Source of the DNA: JBOHCT01 sp050699055
GTDB lineage: Bacteria > Actinomycetota > Actinomycetes > Streptosporangiales > JBOHCT01
Direction of reading: 5' to 3'
NCBI GenBank assembly: GCA_050699055.1
Contig: JBOHCT010000171.1
Location: 1-9,396, forward strand
Length of the DNA: 9,396 nucleotides
This document shows positions 1 through 5,064 of this stretch, piece by piece. Position 1 is the stretch's first letter, and each line of letters begins with the position of its first letter. The notes beneath the pieces are model-generated. The model saw only the letters and a program-made list of their open reading frames with translations. It was not told the DNA's origin and searched no databases. The position numbers were made by a program, and so were the translations under genes.

Positions 1-1495
1 CGCGCGGGTCGCGGAGCGCCTCCACGAGCAGCGCCCCGGACGGGCGGCGGCCGCCCGCCCTCTCCTCCAGCTCGCCGAGGGCGCGGCGCAGGCGGCGCAC
101 GGCGAGCGTGTCGGCACCGCCGAAGGGCCCGGTGAGCAGCTCCTCAGCCGCGTGCTCGGTCAGGATGTCGCGGCGCAGGGCACAGCGCAGTAGGGTCACG
201 AAGGCCCGAACGGCGGGCTCCGCGGCGAGCGGCAGCTCGTCGCCGGCCACGGCGACGGGGACGTCGGCCGCGGCGAGCGCGCGCCGCAGCACGGGCAACT
301 GACGCACCGCGGACCGGACCAGCACCCCCATCCGCGACCACGGCACGCCGTCGACGAGATGGGCCCGGCGGAGGACGTCGGCCACGAGCGCGGCCTCTTG
401 GCTCGTGCCCCCCGTCACCCGCACCTCGACCTCGCCCGGCGGCGCCTCGGCAAGAGGGACCAGCCCCCGGTGACGGCCGGCGCCCGGCACGGCGGGGAGA
501 CGCCAGGCGACCCGTCGGGTCGCCTCGAGCAGCCCGGGTCCGCTGCGTCGGCACGTGCGGAGCGCGACGACCGGCGCCGCACGGCCGTCGGAGGCGCGGA
601 ACCGGTGCGGGAACTCGAGGATGCCCCGCACCTCCGCTCCGCGGAACGCGTAGATCGACTGGTCGGGGTCGCCGACCACGACCAGGTCGCGACCGTCGCC
701 CGCGAGCATGTGCAGGAGGTGCTCCTGGGCGGGGTCGGTGTCTTGGTACTCGTCCACGAAGACCACTCGGCGGGCGGCCTGCTCGCGGCGGCGCACATCG
801 CCCCGCTCGAGGAGAGCCGCCGCGGCCTGGATGAGCTCCGCGTAGTCGTAGGCCGGCACGGGATCGACCGCGAACCGCGCGAGATAGCGTCGCAGGAACT
901 CCCCTGCCGCCACCCAGTCGTCGCGCTCTCTGAGCCGGCCCAGGGCGGTCAGCATCGGTCCGTCGAGCCCGCGCTCACGGGCCCGCAGCAGGAGGTCGCG
1001 CAACTCCTCGGCGAACCCGTGGGTACGCAGCGCGGGGCGCAGCCGCTCGGGCCAGCCGGCCGCACCGTCGTCGGCCTCCCCCTCGAGCAGCCGGCGCACC
1101 TCGACGAGCTGCTCGGGTCCGGAGAGCAGCCGCGGCGGGGGCTCACCGGCGAGGGCGTGCTCCCGGCGCAGGAGAGCATAGGCGTAGCCATGGAAGGTGA
1201 ACGCGAGCGGCGCACGGGTCGTACGCCGCAGCCTGGTCACGATCCGCGCACGCAGCTCGGCCGCGGCACGCCGGCTGAACGTCAGCACGAGCACGTCGTC
1301 GGGAGCAAGCCCCCGCCGCTCGATCCGGTCGACGACCGCCTCCACTATCGTCGTCGTCTTGCCGGTGCCGGGACCCGCGAGGACCAGCAGCGGCCCGCCC
1401 TCGTGGGCGACAACCCGCCGCTGGGCGTCGTCGAGCTCCGGCGCGACCACTGGCGGCCGCGCACGGCGAACGAGGCGGTAGGTCGGCGAGCTCAC
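1..1495 (-). CDS. adnA: UvrD/Rep-family ATP-dependent DNA helicase, probable AdnA subunit, 3' end outside window
   Basis: Only the first 498 residues are in the window. The protein is a superfamily 1A helicase. A Q-motif-like LDDAQRRVV lies near residue 21, Walker A GPGTGKTT at 41-48, motif Ia LTFSRRAA at 71-78, Walker B/motif II VDEYQD at 247-252, and motif III GDPDQSIYAFRGA at 275-287. All ATPase residues expected in these motifs are present. The GTG start is chosen because the opening SSPTYRLVR leads directly into the helicase core. In mycobacteria AdnA pairs with AdnB to form a helicase-nuclease that resects double-strand breaks, and adnA lies beside an MGMT-like gene and moeB-like gene, as here. 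The AdnA assignment rests on this remembered synteny. The diagnostic C-terminal RecB-like nuclease domain and adnB would lie left of base 1. Helicase: sure. AdnA: likely. A stand-alone PcrA/UvrD2-like helicase is the alternative. Confidence 0.85.
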   Translation of the reverse strand, partial: MSSPTYRLVRRARPPVVAPELDDAQRRVVAHEGGPLLVLAGPGTGKTTTIVEAVVDRIERRGLAPDDVLVLTFSRRAAAELRARIVTRLRRTTRAPLAFTFHGYAYALLRREHALAGEPPPRLLSGPEQLVEVRRLLEGEADDGAAGWPERLRPALRTHGFAEELRDLLLRARERGLDGPMLTALGRLRERDDWVAAGEFLRRYLARFAVDPVPAYDYAELIQAAAALLERGDVRRREQAARRVVFVDEYQDTDPAQEHLLHMLAGDGRDLVVVGDPDQSIYAFRGAEVRGILEFPHRFRASDGRAAPVVALRTCRRSGPGLLEATRRVAWRLPAVPGAGRHRGLVPLAEAPPGEVEVRVTGGTSQEAALVADVLRRAHLVDGVPWSRMGVLVRSAVRQLPVLRRALAAADVPVAVAGDELPLAAEPAVRAFVTLLRCALRRDILTEHAAEELLTGPFGGADTLAVRRLRRALGELEERAGGRRPSGALLVEALRDPR

Positions 1496-1501
1496 GACAG
1501 A

Positions 1502-1524
1502 ATTCCAGCAGACCCCTGTGACAT
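1502..1524 (-). promoter_or_regulatory. Candidate PafBC-type (RecA-independent, DNA-damage) promoter for the helicase gene
   Basis: Read on the minus strand, ATGTCACAG (1524-1516), eight bases, then TGGAAT (1507-1502) resembles the actinobacterial RecA-NDp consensus as I recall it, TTGTCRGTG-N8-TANNNT. The spacing is exact, but three bases of the first box and one of the two fixed TA bases differ. The -10-like box ends 6 bases before the GTG start, so transcription from it would give a leaderless mRNA beginning at or near that GTG. A weak GGAA is the only Shine-Dalgarno-like sequence, which fits leaderless translation. Plausible, not proven. The rest of the divergent gap 1496-1655 shows no clear promoter for the rightward gene. 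Confidence 0.35.
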
Positions 1525-1655
1525 TTCGTGGTCGAACAGCCGTCACTGGGGATATCGCTCAGTGTGGAGGCGATGCTACGCCGCGCTCCGACGCCGGACG
1601 ATCATGCGCGCGATCGGGAGCGGGGCGCCGCGGACGCGTGACAGGGTGTGTGCTC

Positions 1656-2084
1656 ATGGCTACGACATTCCAGGTGACGTTCGACAGCGCCAACCCCAGG
1701 TCCCTGGCCCACTTCTGGACCACGGTGCTCGGGTACGTGGATCAGCCACCGCCCGAGGGTTTCTCCAGCTGGAAGGAGGTGCTGGACCAGATGGGCGTCC
1801 CAGAGAAGCGCTGGGAGGACAAGTACGCCATCATCGACCCCAAGGCCGGGGGCCCGCGCCTGCTGTTCCAGCGCGTGCCTGAGGGCAAGGAGGCGAAGAA
1901 CCGCGTTCACCTCGACGTCAACGTCGGCGAGGGACTCGACGGCGACGCCCGCCGCGAGCGGGTCGACGAGGAGGTCGGGAGAGTGACGGACCTCGGCGCG
2001 ACGGAGCTGTATTCCATGGGGGAGTACGGCGAGTACTGGGTGGTGATGCAGGATCCGGAGGGCAATGAGTTCTGCCTCCAGTGA
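1656..2084 (+). CDS. VOC-family (glyoxalase-like) protein, 142 aa
   Basis: This is a small single-domain protein of the vicinal oxygen chelate superfamily. The opening TTFQVTFDSANPRSLAHFW is the typical first beta-alpha unit of actinobacterial glyoxalase-like proteins, with an FW pair and LGY following. The second half carries VHLDVNV (His85) and closes with DPEGNEFCL (Glu138), the positions usually occupied by metal ligands in this fold. The substrate cannot be deduced. The ATG at 1656 is preferred over the in-frame GTG at 1650 because an AGGG (1643-1646) sits 9 bases upstream of it, and upstream codons do not look coding. It is divergent from the helicase gene. Its stop is 25 bases from the first 68-bp palindromic element, which separates it from the convergent nuclease-like gene. 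Fold: sure. Function: unknown. Confidence 0.85.
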   Translation: MATTFQVTFDSANPRSLAHFWTTVLGYVDQPPPEGFSSWKEVLDQMGVPEKRWEDKYAIIDPKAGGPRLLFQRVPEGKEAKNRVHLDVNVGEGLDGDARRERVDEEVGRVTDLGATELYSMGEYGEYWVVMQDPEGNEFCLQ

Positions 2085-2109
2085 GGCCGTGCCCCACCCC
2101 TCCAGCTTC

Positions 2110-2177
2110 CATGATCCGCTTCGGTTACGCGAGAAGGACCGTAAACGGTCGGATTGCCACCCTCGAAACGGATCATG
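2110..2177. repeat. 68-bp palindromic element, copy A
   Basis: Left arm CATGATCCGCTTC (2110-2122) and right arm GAAACGGATCATG (2165-2177) are inverted repeats with one mismatch. The exact centre (2137-2150) is a second, perfect palindrome, GACCGT-AA-ACGGTC. The element lies between the convergent VOC and DUF559 genes, and the DUF559 stop codon (2173-2175) is inside its right arm. Copies B and C have the same length and architecture. I see no target-site duplication or T-tract. It might act as a bidirectional terminator, be a miniature mobile element, or be a protein-binding site. Confidence 0.9.
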
Positions 2178-3069
2178 AACGGGGACTCAGGTGCGTGACC
2201 AGGCCACGGACGCTGCCCACCACGTACTCCGGGCGCCGCACGACGTCGTACCAGGTGAAGCGCAGCACGACGTACCCCATCGCCACGAGCGCGTTTTGTC
2301 GTGTCCGGTCGTGCTGGAACCGCTCCCCCGAGCTGTGCCACGCCCGTCCGTCCACCTCGATGACGAGCCGGTACTTCTCGAAGAGCACGTCGGCGACCGC
2401 CACCAGCTCGCCGGGCGCGTCACGGATCTCGGCATTCGCCTTCCAGCCGCCTATGCCCGCTCGACGCAACAAGGTGTGCAGCCTGCGCTCGGCCTCGAAG
2501 CGGGCATCACACGTCGCGTGTCTGAGCAACCGGCGTAGCTGTGGGGCTCCAGGTCGTCCGAACCGACGGCGCGACCCCGCCGCGAGGTCGGCGACGGACG
2601 TCCATCGCCGCTGGAGGGCTCGGTCCATCAGCTCCAGCGCCGCACCGAACCGGAGCACGCACAGGCAGTCGACGATCGTACGTCCGCGGCTGGTCACGAG
2701 CATGCCGCCGGCGGCGTCGACCTCGCCCCTCCCTACGTGCGCGCGTACCAGCCGCACGCCTTCCAGTGCCATCCGCCGACCCGGGGCGACCGTGATCCAC
2801 GGAACCTGTGAGGCCACACCGAGCCCGTGCAGCCGCCCAGCGGACAGATGGCTCACGACCGCGCCCTTCCCCGCGGCGAGATAACCGGCCCACAGCCAGC
2901 TGTCCGTACCGAGCACGGTGGACGCCTGCGTGTAGACGTGAGCTGTGACCACAACCCAGTCCCCGCGGTCCAGCCGGCGCCTCGTCCGGCGGGGCGAGTA
3001 GCCGGCCCGCCGGGCTTGGTCCCTGGCGAAGACTCCCGCCTGCGACGCGGCGAGGTGGCTGAGCTCCAT
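2173..3069 (-). CDS. DUF559-domain protein with N-terminal AbiEi-like winged-helix region, 298 aa
   Basis: Residues 1-50 (AASQAGVFARDQARRAGYS, then RRTRRRLDRGDWVVV) resemble the helix-turn-helix N-terminus found on many actinobacterial AbiEi-like/DUF559 proteins. Residues 185-298 form a Vsr/PD-(D/E)XK-like DUF559 domain: Glu193 in FEAERRL, Asp227 in VADVLF, Glu238 and Asp240 in VIEVDG, His245 in AWH, and Asp254. Catalytic residues therefore appear intact, suggesting a DNA nuclease or DNA-binding protein of unknown target. The start at 3069 is chosen because the reading frame upstream, open to 3219, has unlikely composition and reads into palindromic element B. No strong Shine-Dalgarno is seen. 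The gene is bracketed by elements A and B, and from memory is not part of the conserved adn-moeZ synteny, so it may be an insertion. Domain call: good. Biological role: unknown. Confidence 0.82.
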   Translation of the reverse strand: MELSHLAASQAGVFARDQARRAGYSPRRTRRRLDRGDWVVVTAHVYTQASTVLGTDSWLWAGYLAAGKGAVVSHLSAGRLHGLGVASQVPWITVAPGRRMALEGVRLVRAHVGRGEVDAAGGMLVTSRGRTIVDCLCVLRFGAALELMDRALQRRWTSVADLAAGSRRRFGRPGAPQLRRLLRHATCDARFEAERRLHTLLRRAGIGGWKANAEIRDAPGELVAVADVLFEKYRLVIEVDGRAWHSSGERFQHDRTRQNALVAMGYVVLRFTWYDVVRRPEYVVGSVRGLVTHLSPRS

Positions 3070-3111
3070 GGCCCGACACAGTGACCCACCGACCGCCGAG
3101 GTCGCATCTCG

Positions 3112-3137
3112 CTGTCCACAGGGGCAGGTTGTCCACA
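3112..3137 (+). promoter_or_regulatory. Pair of DnaA-box-like nonamers
   Basis: CTGTCCACA (3112-3120) and TTGTCCACA (3129-3137) are direct repeats spaced 17 bp start to start. The second exactly matches the Streptomyces-type DnaA box TTGTCCACA, and the first differs at one tolerated position. They lie 43 to 68 bases upstream of the DUF559 start. Two boxes are far too few for an origin and dnaA/dnaN are absent, so a regulatory or titration role, or chance, is more likely. Confidence 0.45.
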
Positions 3138-3186
3138 GCGCCGCCCGTACACCCACGCCGCCCCTCCACCCGGGCGCCCGTACGTT

Positions 3187-3254
3187 CATGATCCGTTTCT
3201 CGCGCACACAAAGGACCATGAACGGCAGTCTGACCCCATGTGAAACGGATCATG
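3187..3254. repeat. 68-bp palindromic element, copy B
   Basis: The 13-bp arms CATGATCCGTTTC (3187-3199) and GAAACGGATCATG (3242-3254) are perfectly complementary. The central region, CCATGAACGG at 3216-3225, is in the same register as the core of copy A but only partly palindromic. It is identical to copy C at 55 of 68 positions by my count, and the similarity continues to the right through GTCGGGAGG. It lies 65 bases beyond the stop codon of the ATL gene and about 117 bases upstream of the DUF559 start, in the 3070-3319 intergenic stretch. Confidence 0.92.
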
Positions 3255-3269
3255 GTCGGGAGGCGACTG

Positions 3270-3320
3270 GGGTCGGCGGCGGGTCGGGGGCTGGGTCGGG
3301 GGCTGGGTCGGGGGCGGGGT
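3270..3320 (+). repeat. 12-bp G-rich tandem repeat, potential G-quadruplex tract
   Basis: There are two perfect units GGGTCGGGGGCT (3281-3292, 3293-3304). A third unit follows with a last-base change (3305-3316). An 11-bp imperfect unit precedes them (3270-3280), and a partial GGGT follows. The plus strand holds more than four runs of three or more G in about 50 bases, enough for a G-quadruplex. The tract abuts the stop codon of the ATL gene, whose transcript would be C-rich here. It could affect transcription termination or be a slippage product. Confidence 0.8.
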
Positions 3321-3619
3321 CAGCGGCCGTCCCAGCGGGCGCGGCGCATGTCGACCCGTCGGCCACGAAAGGGCGTGCCGTCCCCGCGCAGCAGGCGGAT
3401 CGCTTCGCCGTCGTGGCAAGGCGCTGGGGTGCCATCGGCGTGGACGACGCGATGCCACGGCACCGGGCCTCCCCACAGCGCCATCACCCGCCCCACCTGG
3501 CGCGGGCCGCCTTCACAGAGGTACTCGGCGATGTCGCCGTACGCCATCACCTTCCCCGGCGGGATGCGCTCGACGACGTCGAGCACCCGCTCGGCGAACT
3601 CGGTCCCCCGGAAGTCCAT
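3320..3619 (-). CDS. Alkyltransferase-like (ATL) protein, MGMT-fold DNA-binding domain, 99 aa
   Basis: The whole protein is one methylated-DNA-protein cysteine methyltransferase DNA-binding domain. ERVLDVVERIPPGKVMAYGDIAEY opens it, GGPRQVGRVMAL (38-48) is the recognition helix with Arg44, and Tyr27 is in the place of the conserved base-flipping Tyr. The active-site PCHR motif reads PWHRV (54-58), so the alkyl-accepting cysteine is Trp. This is the hallmark of ATL proteins, which bind O6-alkylguanine without repairing it and are thought to hand the lesion to nucleotide excision repair. The start at 3619 is the first Met before the conserved domain. That ATG is the end of palindromic element C, whose arm pairs with the start region. 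Leftward, between moeZ and the DUF559 gene. In mycobacteria a similar gene (Rv3204) neighbours adnA. Well supported as ATL. Confidence 0.9.
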   Translation of the reverse strand: MDFRGTEFAERVLDVVERIPPGKVMAYGDIAEYLCEGGPRQVGRVMALWGGPVPWHRVVHADGTPAPCHDGEAIRLLRGDGTPFRGRRVDMRRARWDGR

Positions 3620-3684
3620 GATCCGTTTCTCACGCACGCGAACGACCATCAACGGCACATTGGCTGCATCCGAAACGGATCATG
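3617..3684. repeat. 68-bp palindromic element, copy C, overlapping the ATL start codon
   Basis: The perfectly complementary arms CATGATCCGTTTC (3617-3629) and GAAACGGATCATG (3672-3684) flank a 42-base interior. Its centre, CCATCAACGG (3646-3655), matches copies A and B. The first three bases (3617-3619) are the ATL start codon on the minus strand, so the ATL leader RNA would begin and end in the two arms, with the AUG at the base of the stem. The right end lies 34 bases beyond the moeZ stop codon. GTCGGGAGG follows, as in copy B. Confidence 0.92.
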
Positions 3685-3718
3685 GTCGGGAGGGAGATCG
3701 GGCCAGGGCCCGCCGAGC

Positions 3719-4897
3719 TCAGTACGTCGGGAGGCTCGTATCGACCTGCTTTGCCCAGGCCGTGACCCCGCCCTGCACGTGTCGCGCGTCGGAGAACCCG
3801 GCCTTCTTCAGCGCCGCGAGCGCCTCGGCCGAACGTCCGCCCGTTTTGCAGTGGAGCACCAGCGGCCTGTCCTGGGGCAGCTCGGACAGCGCCTCCCCGG
3901 AGAGGATCCGGTCCTTCGGGACGAGCACCGCACCGGGGATGCGTACGATCTCGTACTCGTGCGGCTCCCGCACGTCGACGAGCATGAAGTCCTCGCCGCG
4001 GTCCATCATCTCCTTGAGCTCGGTCGCGGTGACGGTCGAACCGGCGGCGGCCTCCTGGGCGTCGTCGGACACCACCCCGCAGAACGCCTCGTAGTCGATC
4101 AGCTCGGTGATCGTCGGGTTCTTGCCGCAGATCGGGCACTCGGGGTCCTTCTTGACCTTCACCTGCCGGTACGACATCTCGAGCGCGTCGTAGATCATGA
4201 GCCGACCGACCAGCGGGTCACCGATCCCCGCGATCAGCTTGATCGCCTCGTTGACCTGGATCGAGCCGACCGAGGCACACAGCACGCCGAGCACCCCGCC
4301 CTCGGCGCAGGACGGCACCATGCCCGGCGGTGGCGGCTCGGGGTACAGGCAGCGGTAGCACGGGCCGTGCTCGGCCCAGAACACCGACGCCTGGCCGTCG
4401 AACCGGAAGATCGACCCCCACACGTACGGCTTGCCGAGCAGCACGCACGCGTCGTTGACGAGGTAGCGGGTCGGGAAGTTGTCGGTGCCGTCGACGATCA
4501 GGTCGTAGTCGGCGAAGATCCGCAGCGCGTTGGAGGAGTCGAGCTGCTCCTCGTGGGCGCGGAAGTCGATGAGCGGGTTGATCTCCCGCACCGACTCGCG
4601 CGCGGACTGGACCTTCGGCTTGCCGACGTCACCCTGGCCGTGGATGACCTGGCGCTGCAGGTTGGACTCGTCGACCACGTCGAAGTCGACGACGCCGAGG
4701 GTGCCGACGCCGGCGGCCGCGAGGTACATGAGGGCTGGGGCACCGAGGCCCCCGGCTCCGATGACCAGGACCTTGGCGTTCTTGAGCCGCTTCTGGCCGT
4801 CCATCCCGACATCGGGGATGATCAGGTGGCGGGAGTAACGGGCGACCTCGTCGACGGTCAGTTCGGCGGCGGGCTCGACCAAAGGGGGCAGCGACAC
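3719..4897 (-). CDS. moeZ: Adenylyltransferase/sulfurtransferase MoeZ (MoeB/ThiF domain plus rhodanese), 392 aa
   Basis: MoeZ adenylates the C-terminal Gly-Gly of sulfur-carrier proteins such as MoaD-, ThiS- or CysO-like partners and transfers sulfur from its own rhodanese cysteine, feeding molybdopterin, thiamine or cysteine-related pathways in the cytoplasm. Residues 15-260 form the E1-like domain: nucleotide-binding GAGGLG (47-52), the DESNLQRQ segment (76-83), DGTDN (136-140), zinc cysteines CYRC (180-183) and CPIC (254-257), and Cys197 in the SCAEGGVLG loop. Residues 290-392 are a rhodanese domain with active-site CKTGGR (350-355). The GTG at 4897 is chosen over the ATG at 4984 because AGGAG lies 5 bases upstream and translation just upstream is not family-like. 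The 392-residue length is normal for actinobacterial MoeZ. Followed by palindromic element C. Very confident. Confidence 0.95.
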   Translation of the reverse strand: MSLPPLVEPAAELTVDEVARYSRHLIIPDVGMDGQKRLKNAKVLVIGAGGLGAPALMYLAAAGVGTLGVVDFDVVDESNLQRQVIHGQGDVGKPKVQSARESVREINPLIDFRAHEEQLDSSNALRIFADYDLIVDGTDNFPTRYLVNDACVLLGKPYVWGSIFRFDGQASVFWAEHGPCYRCLYPEPPPPGMVPSCAEGGVLGVLCASVGSIQVNEAIKLIAGIGDPLVGRLMIYDALEMSYRQVKVKKDPECPICGKNPTITELIDYEAFCGVVSDDAQEAAAGSTVTATELKEMMDRGEDFMLVDVREPHEYEIVRIPGAVLVPKDRILSGEALSELPQDRPLVLHCKTGGRSAEALAALKKAGFSDARHVQGGVTAWAKQVDTSLPTY

Positions 4898-4926
4898 GGC
4901 GACTCCTGCGAGGTTCCTGCGGTCGG

Positions 4927-4932
4927 ATCGTA
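4927..4932 (-). promoter_or_regulatory. Possible -10 box of the moeZ promoter
   Basis: On the minus strand TACGAT (4932-4927) matches the actinobacterial TANNNT-type -10. Initiation about 7 bases on would give a short leader of some 20 nucleotides containing the AGGAG of moeZ. The region 17 bases upstream is a poor -35. Single-box evidence only. Confidence 0.3.
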
Positions 4933-4944
4933 CTGTCCTGACGC

Positions 4945-4965
4945 CGGCGCACACCGCGTGCGCCG
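4945..4965. terminator. GC-rich hairpin between ku and moeZ
   Basis: CGGCGCAC (4945-4952) and GTGCGCCG (4958-4965) form a perfect 8-bp stem with a 5-base loop. It sits 99 to 120 bases past the ku stop codon in the 167-base gap between ku and moeZ. No T-tract follows on either strand, so it may be an intrinsic terminator of the T-less actinobacterial kind, or an operator-like site near the moeZ promoter. The rest of 4898-5064 shows nothing recognisable. Confidence 0.35.
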
Positions 4966-5064
4966 TTGCTAGCCACAACCTCACCCGCCCGGGTCCGCAT
5001 TCCCGCGTCGCCGCGGCCGCGGCGCGAGTCGGCGGGCGTAGCGGCGGCTCCGGTCTCTACCGCC

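Noticed and set aside
1532..1547. LexA/SOS box TCGAAC-N4-GTTCGA upstream of the helicase and VOC genes
   Set aside because: Only the left half TCGAAC matches. The right half (GTCACT) is mostly wrong.
359..1882. Long rightward open frame (507 codons) across the helicase and VOC regions
   Set aside because: It is antisense to the helicase gene, whose minus-strand translation holds all SF1 motifs, and its own translation shows no domain. High GC leaves such shadow frames open.
2110..2177. The palindromic elements as coding sequence (all three read MIRF...NG...ETDH in one frame)
   Set aside because: The opposite strand gives similar open peptides because the ends are inverted repeats, and no continuing gene-like frame follows. 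Conservation matches palindromic symmetry rather than codons.
3070..3219. N-terminal extension of the DUF559 protein to an ATG at 3219
   Set aside because: The 50 extra residues are unlike the family, include Cys-rich odd sequence and part of palindromic element B, while the Met at 3069 begins the usual N-terminal domain.
3187..3254. The elements as integron attC sites
   Set aside because: Length and placement are suggestive, but the core GTTRRRY/RYYYAAC boxes are absent, the arms are perfect rather than bulged, and no integrase gene is visible.
3070..3254. Chromosomal or plasmid replication origin
   Set aside because: Only two DnaA-like boxes, no AT-rich unwinding region, and no dnaA, dnaN or rep gene nearby.
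2110..3684. CRISPR array
   Set aside because: The copies are separated by whole genes at unequal distances, not by short regular spacers, and there are no cas genes.
3068..4972. Long rightward open frame (634 codons) opposite the ATL and moeZ genes
   Set aside because: It is antisense to two well-supported genes and contains low-complexity Arg/His/Asp-rich sequence with no recognisable fold.
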